Source of the DNA: Bugula neritina
Taxonomy: Eukaryota; Bryozoa; Gymnolaemata; Cheilostomatida; Bugulidae
Direction of reading: 5' to 3'
Length of the DNA stretch: 64,000 nucleotides
Assembly (NCBI GenBank): GCA_964035545.1
Contig: OZ037768.1
Location: 12,958,175-13,022,174, forward strand
Positions 44,267-61,203 of this stretch are shown here, piece by piece. A model generated the notes under the pieces. That model was not told the origin of the DNA, made no database searches, and was given only the letters and a program-made list of their open reading frames with translations. Numbering within the stretch: position 1 is the stretch's first letter; each line of letters begins with the position of its first letter. The position numbers and the translations under genes were made by a program.

Positions 44267-47200
44267 ATGTCACCAGCCAAAAGTGAATCATTGTTTGATA
44301 ACTTTGATAGAGATGACTTTCATATACAGGTTACTTCTGCTTATAATCAATTATAGTAATTTATTGAGTTGGCTATATAACTCATAAATAGCATTATTGT
44401 AGCTTCTAGATACAGTTCGAGATTGTATAGAGTTGTAATAGATTCAACATAATTTACTAGTTACTATAGTCGCTGATTCTTTACCTTGCTTAATAAATAG
44501 GTCACAGTAATATGAGAGAAGAACTTTTGTAACTGAGCACATATTGAGGTTTCAATAAATGATCAAAACATATTATACTTGCTGTGATTGTACAATAAGG
44601 TCGAAATGATTTTCTTTTAGGTGAATGGTATGCAAGATATTGATTGTGAGACTGTAAAAAATTTGCCATTGGTTCATACTAACAATTTGAAGGTGACACC
44701 TCATATAGGGAAAGTCAGGTGGAAGTTAAGCTGTATCATCTATGTTGGTAATAACTATACTGGAAGTTTCAGCTACAAGCCGAGGTAATATAGAGCTTTA
44801 TGACAGTCAAAATAATTTACTAGAACTTTTCAAGTTCATTTTAGCATGAAGTGTCTATCCACGAGAACTTATACCCAGTGTGATTTTACAATAGCAATGC
44901 AATAATTTCCTTTTAGGTGTATGGTATGCAAGATAATGATTGTGAGACTGTTGAAGGTTTGCCATTGGTCCATACTAACAATCTAGCTGCAGGCGACACC
45001 TCATACAGGGAAAGTCAGGCGGGCTTCAAGCTGTATCACCTATGTTGGTAATAACCATACTGAAAGTCCCAGCTACAGGTCGAGATGATATAGTTGTATT
45101 CAAAATAATTTACTAGATTTTTTTCAAGTTTTTTTAGCATAAAGATATATACAAAATTGGTAAGTTTTCCATGCTCCCACAACTTTGATGCAATGAGATA
45201 TAGAACATGTTTCTTGCGATAATATTGAGTATGGATATAGTACTATTGTGGTGGCTCGTGGAGCTACCAACAGCACAATACGCAGGGTCGCGTATTGACC
45301 CGGAACAATGTACTCAGCCAATTAGCGAAGCTGCTAGTGAGTAGCAGTAGTTAGCTTCGCGCTACTAGTCAGTTGTGAATAGTGTGATAAATTAAATAGA
45401 CGCGTAGATTTCTGGATATTCTGTACCGTTTTTATTATGTATCTTATACTCAAAATATACTCTTATTAACTCGATCTATCCTGGTGAAGTTCTCTGGCAA
45501 GTAAATAGACTCTCTTGATTACACATCAACCCTAATTCTGAAAAATACAACAGTGGTGGCAGCGGTGGGATAGTGTACATCAAAGATGGAGACTGAAAAT
45601 GCTAGATTGCAGCCACCCCCAGTAGAAGGTGAGCGTAGAAATGATGTTATTCCTGTAGATCAGGTGGGAGAAGAGGCTTATCAATATCGCTTGAAAGCCC
45701 TCACCTTTACTGGGTCAAAAGATGTCAAACAGTTTATACAGGAGTTTAGAGAAGTAATGGATATTGCACAATGGCCACATAGAGTGGGCCTTATCCAGTT
45801 GCGGAGAGTGTTGGCGGAGCAAGCCAAGCCGTACGGAATGGGAACGAACGTAGACGGGATATTGGCTGCGTTGCGGGGCCGCTTTGGCATCTCCGCAATA
45901 GACGCCAGGACCCGGTTACAGAGATTGTGCCGCGCCCCGCAGATCTCGCTGCAAGAGCATGCCGCGACGGTGAAGAAGCTGGCACAAATTGCATATGGTG
46001 ACCTACCAGTACAACATCAAGAGCGTTACACCTACGACGCTTTTGTCCAGTCACTGAACGACCTGGGCCTACACCACCAACTACGAGCTAAAGGGATCAC
46101 CACGATAGAGAATGCCCTAAAGGCTGGAGAAGCTTATCTGTTGGCTATCCAAATGCATCGAGCGCAAGGGAACCCACCAGCAGTTGAAGTCAATGCTGCC
46201 AGAGCTACGGCGGGCCCCGAAGCTCCCCCCTTGGAAGCCGAAGTAGACCGTATGGTAGAGATGTTGGGACAGCTGGTAACGATTCTTGCCAGCGCTGGCC
46301 CCGGTCAGGACCTGCGGTTGCTCCCAGCACCTGCGGGGCCGGGCTGGTGTAAAGCTGGTCAAGACCATAGACAGCAAGGACGACCCCAACACCAGGGGGC
46401 GTTAAACTGTCACGGCCCGCGGACGCCCTTCCTCCCCGCGGGCCGAAACTGAAGGAGCAGGGTGGGACACGCCGCCGCCTGTCCGTACGGACACGACGGT
46501 ATACTCCCCCCGAGTGGCAGGTACCACGCAGGACTAGCAGGCCTGCACAGCGGCCGAGTACCTTCTCCTTGTCACTCACCAACCGGTTCCACCGGTTACC
46601 TCGGGAAGAGGAGCCCGCCACTGAATTAGAGCCAGAAGGCCCAGTGGAGAGCTCTGAACCTCGCCAGCACCGACCACGCCGCCGGAAACCCCATAAACCA
46701 CGGGTAATACCCCGCCGTCCTACCCATTTAGGACAACACATGCGGGGGGGGGTGAAAGTGCAACCACACGGAGAGAGCTATTTCCTACCCGGAAAGGTGG
46801 CGGGTAATGCCGTCACCTTCCTGCTAGACTCTAGTTGTACTACCAACCTTCTCAAACGTAGAGTCTTTGAGGCACTGCCCCGCCAAGACAGGGATAGAGT
46901 ACGACCGTATACAGGAGAACATGGCACCCTAGCAGGAGGGTCGTGTATTTCCTTCTACGGTATTATCGAGCTCCCTGGGCGTGTCCAAGACCAGGCTGTA
47001 CAAGAGACCTTTGTTATAAGCCAGCTGGAGGAAGATGCTATCCTCGGAATGCCTTTCTTGAAGCAGCACCAATGCCGCATAGACTTTAGCAAGTCGGCAA
47101 TGCTGATGGGCGGGCGAGAACTCGCCTGTGTGGATAGGTTTGGGCGTCCTCTGGTGAGCGGTGTTCAGGTAGTTCGAAACTGCACTGTACCCGGGCGCTC

Positions 47201-50200
47201 TAGAGCCACTATCCACTGCCGAGTGAACAGCAACCGGATAGCAAGACTCGGGGTCGTTGAAGGCGCGCAAGAAAGGATCCAACTCGCCAGTAGTTTAAAC
47301 CAACTGACTGAGCGAGGGGAAATCTTAGTGCAGTGTGTCAACCCCTTCACCGAGCCCATCAAGCTCCCAGCTGGGTCAATGCTGGGCCGGTTCCACTCCG
47401 TCCAGGAAGAGGACGTGGGCCCGTCGCTAGGTGATGCGACGGAGGCACCCCCTCGGCACCCTACTCAAAGGCAAGGGGTGGTCCCAACACACATCCGGGA
47501 GTTATATGAAACAGCCTGTGGTGGCTGCGCGAGTAACAAGGAACGCCAAGCTATGGCGAAGTTACTACGCGACTACGGTGATGTGTTCAGCAGCGGAGAT
47601 CATGACGTGGGACTGACTGGAGTTGTCAGACACGAAATACCGCTGACTGCAGGGACAGCCCCTGTCCGGCAACCCACACGCAGGCTGGGGCCGGAAAAAG
47701 AGAAGGAGGTTAGCCGACAAGTACGGGATCTTCTGGACCGCGGCCTCATAGAGCCCGCTCATAGTGCGTGGAGCTCGTCGGTCATACTGGTCCGGAAGAA
47801 AGACGGCAGTTGGCGGTTCTGTGTGGATTACCGCAAACTCAATAGCGTAGCCATACAGGACGCCTACCCCCTACCTCGTATTGACGAGTCACTGGATGCC
47901 TTAGCCGGCAGCAAGTACTTCAGTACGTTAGACTTGCTGAGTGGCTACTGGCAAGTTCCTCTGAGTCCCGACGCCCAGGAGAAAGCGGCGTTTATCACAC
48001 GGGACGGTTTGTGGAAGTGGAAGGTGTTGCCTTTCGGGTTAACCTCCTCCCAGCCACTTTCCAGAGGCTGATGGAGCAAGTCCTCAGCGGGCTCCATTGG
48101 AAGACACTGCTGATCTACCTCGATGATGTTATCGTGATCTCCCCAGACTTCGAGACGCATGTCAGTCATCTGCGGGAGGTCTTCGAGAGACTCCGAGGTG
48201 CCGGTCTTAAGCTCAAACCTTCCAAGTGCGCTCTGTTGCAGCCGGAGGTCAAGTACCTGGGGCACGTTTTCGGTCGAAACGGCGTGGCAACGGATCCCGA
48301 AAAGGTACGGGCGATAGAAGACTGGGTCACCCCCCAAGACTTGATCGGACTTCGGGCTTTCTTGGGGCTGGTAGAGTATTACAGGCAATACATACCGGAC
48401 TTTGCGGGCATAGCACAGCCGTTAAACCGGCTCACCACAAAAGGGGTGACGTGGCAATGGATCCCGGTCGAACAAAGAGCGTTCGACCACCTCAAGGGTT
48501 GCCTACTAACGGCGCCCATCTTGGCCTACCCAGACCCCACTCTGGAGTACATCCTCGACACTGACGCCAGTGACCAGAATGTTGGCGCTGTGCTGTCTCA
48601 AGTGCAGGAAGGCCGAGAAGTAGTAGTAGCCTACTACAGCAAGTCTCTCTCACCCGCTGAACGGGACTACTGCACTACCCGCAAGGAGCTGCTGGCAGTA
48701 ATCAAGTCAGTGAAGCACTTCAGACCATACTTATACGGCAGGGAGTTCCGGCTGCGTACGGATCATGCCTCGCTGATCTGGTTGTGCAAGAGAGCAGCGC
48801 CCTCCAGTCAGGTCGCCCGGTGGCTCGAAATCCTAGCTGAGTTCTCGTACCGGATCGAACATTGACCGGGCAAAAGACACAGCAAAGCGGATGGGCTGAG
48901 CCGCCGACCTAATGGAGGTTGCAAACAGGGTCTCAACATCGAGAGGAGGGACGGAGGTCCCCCGCGATGCGAATTAGAGACACTGGCTCACCACAGAGCA
49001 CAGTTTGACTGGGATCAGGGTCAGCTCAGGCAGAAAGTTAACGAGTCCCCGGAGGTTGTACTAAACCTCCGCGCCAATCCTGTACTGACCGGTAATGTCC
49101 GGGAGCTGAAGAAGCTCCAAGGAGAGCTGTCTGGGGTAGTAGCGGACATATATCGGACCAAAAAGGAAGGGCGGCGACCCAGCAAGGAACGCATACGGCA
49201 GGGATGCGCTGAGTTCCGGCTATACTGCCAGCGTTGGGACTCGCTGCGGATCAGGCAGGATGGTCTACTGACCATTTCTCTAGCTGCCAGCGGCAGACAT
49301 CCGGAGAGGAAGAGGGTGGTCTGTCTCACTGCCATCCGCCGTGAGTTGATTTGGGACACTCACAAACAGGCTCACGCAGGAGTCAAGAGAGTGATCTTCA
49401 AACTACGACTCCGGTGGTATTGGCCACAAATGAAGCGGGACGTCCGACTCAGAGTCAAGCAGTGCGAAATCTGCCAGGCCAGTAAGCATGGCCGTCTCCC
49501 TGGTGAAGCCGGACAGCGGAGGCTATATGCTGGCAGGCCCTGGCAAGTGGTAGCTGTTGACCTGGTCGGACCCATGCCCCTGACCCCCAGAGGCAATAGT
49601 TGGATATTAGTATTGACAGACCACATTACTATGTGGGCAGACGCTCTGGCTATCCCAGATGCGTCAGCCCCAAAAGTGGCCAGGGCGCTAGACCAACATG
49701 TATTCTGTTATTTCGGGCTTCCCGAACAGATACACTCTGATCAAGGCACGCAGTTTCAGTCCCAACTGATGAGCGACCTTTGCCGCCTCTAGAGAGTAAA
49801 TCAGAGCAGGACGACTCCCTATCACCCCCAAGGTAACGGGGTGGTGGAGCGCAATAACCGGATGCTAGGTGATGCGCTCCGAAGTCTCCTCCTTGGACGC
49901 GGTCAAGAGGAATGGGACACGGTGTTGCCGCAAATCATGCGTGCATACCGTAGCACCCCACACACCAGTACTGGTGAGACCTCAAACCTCTTGATGCTCG
50001 GGAGAGAGACTCGTATCCCTGACCATCTTACCTACCACGTTCCAGAGCAAGACAACTCGGTTCACGAGTATGCCAGTGAACTAGTGGAACGGATGAAGGT
50101 CGCACACGATATACTGCGCGAACAGCAGTGGAAGGTGCGACACGAAGATTTCAAGGAACCACCCCTATACCAGACGGGAGATAAGGTGTGAATGGTCAAT

Positions 50201-51936
50201 TACCGTAGGCGTCGCGGACAAGCAGCTAAGCTACAGCCTAAGTTCGTGGGACCCTACGTGATCGTCGAGGCGATGCGCAACCATACGTACCAGATCGAGC
50301 GCTCAGGACAGGTGTCTTTTCAGAATGAGTCTCGCTTGAAGCCGTATTGGGCTAGCCCTGACACAGCGGGAGAAGCCCCCCCCCCCCGTTGTTGGAGCCT
50401 AGAAGGCAGACAACAACGCGTCGGCGACGGCGGCAGGGACTTGAATATGAAGTCGTCATACCGCGGGAGGAAGACTTGGTGAGAGATGAGCGATCGCTTT
50501 TACCAACAGAAGCGCGCCCGCCACCGCCAAATCTAATTCCATCACTTCCAGAAACCGAGCCGGTTCCGGAAGTGCAAAACCCCATCGAGGGAGGGGTTCT
50601 ATCCGGAGAACAAGAAGAAGTGACCACCAACGGTGAAGTAGAGACGCCACCAGAGGCCCCTACTAATAAACCGGCGAGCGTGTCACCCCCCTAGAACGGG
50701 GACAACGTACGAGGAAACCCCCACCATATTTAAAAGACTTCGTATGTGACTGCATTAAAAACGGCACGCATGAAAGTCTAGGGGAAAACCGTACGAGAAA
50801 ATGTTGGAGTTGCAAGCCCCACGCAAATATCAACTTTTGCGAGGGCGGAGTAGTGGGAGGAATTAATGCGCATAAAGCAAATAGTTCCGACCTCGTGCCA
50901 CAGAAACGATGCCCAGCCTTTTCTTACGCTGACATCGCCAAGGGCAGACGTACCTCACAACTAGCTCCAACCTTACCACGAACATTGAGTATGGACACTA
51001 ATACCGAGTTCACAGGTAAGCCAGTATAAGTCTTGTATTCCTATCTATGGAAACAGGCCCGATGCCAGTAAATTCTGAGCTAATCCATCAGATTGAATCA
51101 GAATTACTGGGGACCGTTTAGTCCACTGATGTACGTGTTACTTGTGAATTATATTTTTTATATCAGAAAGAGGGCTTTCTGCTGGTGGGGGCGGTGTGGT
51201 GGCTCGTGGAGCTACCAACAGCACAATACGCAGGGTCGCGTATTGACCCGGAACAATGTACTCAGCCAATTAGCGAAGCTGCTAGTGAGTAGCAGTAGTT
51301 AGCTTCGCGCTACTAGTCAGTTGTGAATAGTGTGATAAATTAAATAGACGCGTAGATTTCTGGATATTCTGTACCGTTTTTATTATGTATCTTATACTCA
51401 AAATATACTCTTATTAACTCGATCTATCCTGGTGAAGTTCTCTGGCAAGTAAATAGACTCTCTTGATTACACATCAACCCTAATTCTGAAAAATACAACA
51501 CTATCACTAATTATAGGAATTACAAGAGTTTCTCTTTAGCAATATTCCAAAACATCCCATCTAGCTGGCTGGTGATATTCAAGCTGATACTTTAAGTATA
51601 AGACAGAGAGTTGTAACACTCAGCTCTCTGATGACTCTATTCTTCCAGAAAAGGTTTGCTACTTCCAGACATCTCTTTATGTATATCTACTTTGTTGAAC
51701 TTATGTTCACATTGATGTTGTAAAAACTTCTACTTGCATTTGTTGTTCTGTTTTCTTCAGTGAAAGTTCCCAAGACAAGAGGAGCAGCAAATCGTCATGC
51801 ACACAAAAAAGTCGACATAACAGGTTATGACGAAGCCAAGACTTGTGAACATGTTGGCACATTCTTCTTAAATCATGTGACCAGTAAGAACGTCCCAGCT
51901 CCGGTTCACACCAAAACTAAGAAAAAGGAGTTTTGA
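44267..51936 (+). CDS. Candidate three-exon gene of unknown function, unit 3 copy (LTR-5 in last intron)
   Basis: Exons 44267-44329 (MSPAKSESLFDNFDRDDFHI plus Q, ends CAG|GTTACT), 44621-44747 (starts VNGMQDIDCETV, ends KVRWKLSCIIYV plus one base, GTAATA donor) and 51761-51936 (starts VPKTRGAANR after the junction, ends TKTKKKEF and TGA). Phases agree (0, then 1) and the joined frame is open, about 120 residues. A second, longer copy of exon 2 lies at 44917-45047 and does not keep phase. Exon 2 resembles ankyrin exon 7 in inverted orientation, including its acceptor, its donor and a KVR/KIR core. No known domain. The start exon is the least certain part. It may be a relic. Confidence 0.38.
45247..45552 (+). 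repeat. LTR-5 5' LTR
   Basis: A 306-bp repeat, TGTGGTGGC...ATACAACA, preceded by CTAT. Confidence 0.94.
45586..46452 (+). CDS. gag: LTR-5 gag (zinc knuckle degenerate)
   Basis: An open 288-residue frame matching LTR-2 gag. The knuckle region reads GPGWCKAGQDHRQQG: one Cys and the His remain, the other two Cys are absent. LTR-2 has lost even that Cys, so decay continued independently. Confidence 0.85.
   Translation: METENARLQPPPVEGERRNDVIPVDQVGEEAYQYRLKALTFTGSKDVKQFIQEFREVMDIAQWPHRVGLIQLRRVLAEQAKPYGMGTNVDGILAALRGRFGISAIDARTRLQRLCRAPQISLQEHAATVKKLAQIAYGDLPVQHQERYTYDAFVQSLNDLGLHHQLRAKGITTIENALKAGEAYLLAIQMHRAQGNPPAVEVNAARATAGPEAPPLEAEVDRMVEMLGQLVTILASAGPGQDLRLLPAPAGPGWCKAGQDHRQQGRPQHQGALNCHGPRTPFLPAGRN
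46569..48071 (+). pseudogene. pol: LTR-5 pol part 1: protease and N-terminal RT
   Basis: A 500-residue frame; it opens earlier than in LTR-2 and includes the basic region before protease. The protease triad is DSS as in LTR-2. RT motifs GSWRFCVDYRKLN and FSTLDLLSGYWQ are present. It ends at the same 1-nt deletion after LPFGLTS. Confidence 0.86.
48011..48865 (+). pseudogene. pol: LTR-5 pol part 2: C-terminal RT and RNase H
   Basis: Contains YLDD and the RNase H motifs, and ends at the TGA shared with LTR-2 (after YRIEH). One private change replaces a Gly of LVGYY with Glu. Confidence 0.87.
48866..50482 (+). pseudogene. pol: LTR-5 pol part 3: integrase with internal stops
   Basis: Same frame and same internal TAG (49790-49792) and TGA (50189-50191) as LTR-2. 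HHCC, D...D...E core and GPY-like segment are visible. After the C-run near 50380 the C-terminal tail continues in another frame at 50389-50694. Confidence 0.85.
51195..51500 (+). repeat. LTR-5 3' LTR
   Basis: A 306-bp repeat after the polypurine tract at 51184-51194, followed by CTAT. Confidence 0.94.
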
Positions 51937-52433
51937 GAGCTACACCTAAAACTATTGAAACTACAGAGAAAGACATACACAACATTTTTAAACAGCATGG
52001 TTTAAGAATCACAATTAAGGCAAATAAAAGAGCAGTAACTTCTTTTAGATATTTACCTCAATCTCACAAACCAAATATACAAACCATACAACAAACCAAA
52101 CAACATTCTCTCATACCTGTATGCAAAAGCAAATCATTCACTATAGATTCTCCAAAACAAACCAGAATCTATAAACAGACGACTCTCATCCATCTCGTTT
52201 AATTCTGCTACATTCAGCAACAATGCAATCACCTATCAAGAATCACTCTTCAAAAGCGAACACAATCACAAACTAGAATTTTATAAACCTAGAGCAAGCC
52301 CCAAGGAGCCGAATCGTTATTATAAGAGGAAAGTAACATGTTTCAACCCCCCCCACGCTCCCCCCTCCCCCCTTTCTTTCAGTAGAAACATAGTGAACAA
52401 CATGAGCAAGATTGTTTGTGATAAGTTCCCTGC
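51937..52433 (+). mobile_element. Decayed Penelope-like reverse transcriptase fragment, unit 3
   Basis: Duplicate of 22074-22570 with the same order of broken motifs, starting IFKQHGLRITIKANKRAV. It is not connected to the private Penelope-like insertion at 60.6 kb. Confidence 0.55.
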
Positions 52434-54488
52434 ATAATGCTGCATAAAAGCCATAATCTATCAAACAAAGGTCAACAATGATAGCAATGCAGCAACAGAA
52501 ACATATCTGGTTCATTTTACTTAATCTAGTACACACTGAAAATCTCCAGTTTTTAGCTATTTTTTATAATTTAGCTGCTAATGAACATGGGTTTTTGCCC
52601 AAAACTAGTAAAATATAAATGAATGCACACCTAAATAGTTAAGGTTCTTCTTAATTTTGCTTGATTTCCCATGTTTTTTTCTAATTATTCAGCTCCTTTT
52701 CATTTTGGGGAGTTTTTTTTTCATAACACTCTGCAAAAAATGTTTCTATATCAAGGCTTTGTGCTGATTCTGAATTTGCAAACTCTAAAATTGTAGATCT
52801 ACCCATGCTAGAGTTATTGAGTAAAACAAGTATAAATTATGAGCACATAATATTGTAGCCTACAATATACGTAGCATCAATTATTAACTATAGCTGTCCA
52901 TAAACAATAATATTTTGTCAGATATGAAAGTAGATTGCTTCGTTTTTAAATTCTACACGGAATATAAATTTATAGATTGCAAAACACTATATTTTTCTTA
53001 TTCAAACTGAAGTTTTCAATAGAAACGCATGTCCGCTATATAATATGATGATGACACATAATAACATTTGACAGAAGCATACGTAATAATTATATAAAAG
53101 AAGCTAGTTATGTAAGATAGAAAGTATTTTATGTGAACGAGTCAAAGAATTAAATATTTGAAAGCAATATCATGGATGCATACATGTTGAAATCTTTTTA
53201 GCATCTTTTAACTCAGTCTTCTGTTGATTTGACAGTAATCTTTAAATGTAATATCTGCAATTAAGGGAGGAGATAATAGCAAAGCTTAGAGTTTTTCTTT
53301 TGAAAATATTATAGCTGAGCCAAACAAATTTTAACTTCCAAGTGATTATTAAAATAAATAGTACAAAGAGTATGCATTTTAACCAAGAACATTGTTTCGA
53401 AAATACTGTTTATATAATATATTGTTCAATTTAAATCTGTTGGTAAATGTTAACGGACACATAACAAAACTAGCCACTAGGATTACTTGTTTTATTGGTT
53501 TAGTTTGACAAATACAACATTTTGCTGTTATGTTTTTGGATAGAATTTCACTAAATAGATCGACATTATATGCTATACACAAATAATATTATACAACTAC
53601 TTTCTCTGAGGAAGCAACTCCCAAGTTTCTTTACAAATGCTTATATGCTGGTTACTACCAACACACTTAGAGGATCCTATATTATGTATCAAGTCAAGAT
53701 GTGTCAAGCAGAAAGTTTTTAATAATTCAAATGACTTTTGTCAAAGTAACAAAGTAATTAACGTTTGACAACTTAAACAACACAGACAAATTAATACTAA
53801 TAACTTCTCATTAGAAAAAGTATGTTAATAGTTTTTAAAACTTTCTGTCATTAATGGCTGTTTGGCAAGTTTCTATAATAATCATATTTATTCATAACTG
53901 GTTTGTGGTAAAATGTATAATCAGTGTGGTTGACTATGCTTATCAACATTACATGCACCAGGGATTTATGTGGAATACTTAATCAACAACAAAGTATGTT
54001 TTGGTGTACACTTTATATGTGTGTATTGAAGGAGAAAATTAACTTTACCCCCAAATATATTGGCACAGAATATCACACACTAAATTGCTGCTCTATAACA
54101 TACAAGTGTAATTACACAAAATCGCTTGCGATAGACAAATATAGGTTGTATGTTGGAGCAAGCAGTATACACTCAACAAGTATTTAGAAATAAACATTAG
54201 GTAGGCACGTGAAAATAATTTTAAATTAGGATGTTTTAGTAATTTCACGCTAGTCGGTAGTCTAATATAGTTTTAAAGCTCCTGATGTTGAAGAATAAAA
54301 ATCAAAATAACAACATGATGGCTGGAAAAAGCATTGAGGTTTAAAGCATGGAATAAAGCACACTTCATTTTAAATCACAAGAGTAGTTTGAGAGCCAAGA
54401 ACTTATTCTTCCAATACAACATTTTAAAGACCAAATAATGATAATAATGATTTTATATAGTTTTCTGTAGTTTTTATATAATAGTTTT
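52434..54488. other. Non-coding stretch downstream of ankyrin copy 3
   Basis: Counterpart of 22571-24640. AT-rich, with no supported gene; probably includes the 3' untranslated region of ankyrin copy 3. Confidence 0.55.
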
Positions 54489-60119
<5,631 letters not shown>

Positions 60120-60478
60120 TTTCGCAGTATTAGCATATTAACATTCAACATAATATCAAGACAATAATGTTTTCAATAGAAATGTAGACTAATAATTATG
60201 ATGTAAGCAGTTTTTGTTGTGGGTAGTATTATGATTGTGATGTCATACAACAATGGTATCCCAATTTAAATGTAGCAAATATTTATATTTACTATTACAT
60301 TAACTTCAATATCTTGTTATTAGGACTTATAAGCAACAATTGCGAGTTCTCCATATTTTACAAAGTTGTAAATAAATTGTTTTAAAAATAGTTCTTAATA
60401 TACAAGTTAAGTAGCTGCAGGCCAATTGGCTCTAAGTGAATGCATTTTGAATAACTTTTTCACTGCAGGTTTTTAAAG

Positions 60479-60601
<123 letters not shown>

Positions 60602-60630
60602 GAAGTAAAATGAGATTTGATTAATATAAT

Positions 60631-60690
60631 GGCAGTTATTACTAGTAGTTTCGTACACAAGAACGATGTGCACTCGTCAGATTTTACCAT
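60631..60690 (-). ncRNA. Hammerhead ribozyme motif, inverted copy (weak stem I)
   Basis: On the minus strand, CTGACGA is at 60680-60674, the 7-bp stem II and its loop are at 60673-60653, and GAAA is at 60652-60649. A 3-bp stem III follows, with cleavage expected after the A at 60640. Core and stems II/III match the plus-strand copy. Stem I is poorly paired near the core because the left flank differs (TAAAAT instead of TAATTTAT), so activity is doubtful. Confidence 0.6.
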
Positions 60691-60977
60691 ATCCTGGAAA
60701 ATTCTCAGAAAAGCTCAACCATACAACAACAACACTAAAAACTGTCAGCTATGCTCATGGGAGAAAAATTTTTTATTCTTTATAAGCCACAGTTGTCTTC
60801 CCTCAATAAGCGCTATGACTTTTTATCCATATGCAGACATAGTAGTAAATTTCTACTCAAGAATGCTGTAACATAGCCAATTAATTCCAATGCTACCTCT
60901 TTGTTATATTTTGATCTTCTAGCTTTAATCTGTGTATATTTACATATTACATTATTTATAGTTGTAAGCAATCATAG

Positions 60978-61040
60978 TGGCTAATTTATCTGACGAGTGC
61001 ACATCGTTCTTGTGTACGAAACTACTAGTAATAAATGCCA
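60978..61040 (+). ncRNA. Type I hammerhead ribozyme, complete-looking
   Basis: All conserved parts are visible. Core CTGACGA is at 60990-60996 and GAAA at 61018-61021. Stem II pairs GTGCACA (60997-61003) with TGTGTAC (61011-61017) in seven pairs, one of them G-U, around loop TCGTTCT. Stem III is 3 bp: A61021-C-T with A-G-T61029, loop ACT. Cleavage would follow A61030 (GUA). Stem I pairs ATTTAT (60984-60989) with ATAAAT (61031-61036), then TGGC (60978-60981) with GCCA (61037-61040), with a TA bulge on the 5' side. In Penelope-like elements such ribozymes are thought to process element RNA. Confidence 0.85.
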
Positions 61041-61137
61041 TTATATTAATCAAATCCCATTTTACTTCTTCTAATGTTTATGCTCTAGATTTATTTCTAT
61101 AGAGCACTCTAGTAACGTTTTATAAACACTCATTTTA

Positions 61138-61138
61138 C

Positions 61139-61201
<63 letters not shown>
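61138..61201. repeat. (AT)n microsatellite, right of the Penelope-like insertion
   Basis: TA repeats with one ACATAT interruption, continuing into the ACTTATAA sequence that follows the single array in unit 1. Confidence 0.95.

Positions 61202-61203
<2 letters not shown>

Larger units (their letters stand above)
45247..51500 (+). mobile_element. LTR-5: unit 3 counterpart of LTR-2, accessory ORF deleted
   Basis: A 6.25-kb element with 306-bp LTRs (45247-45552 and 51195-51500), target duplication CTAT (45243-45246 and 51501-51504), primer site 45554-45571 and polypurine tract 51184-51194. It shares with LTR-2 the pol frameshift, the three pol nonsense codons and the DSS protease. It lacks the segment matching LTR-2 20039-21252 (1214 bp), which held nearly all of the accessory zinc-finger ORF. 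An extra C in the C-run near 50380 adds a private frameshift. Confidence 0.94.
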
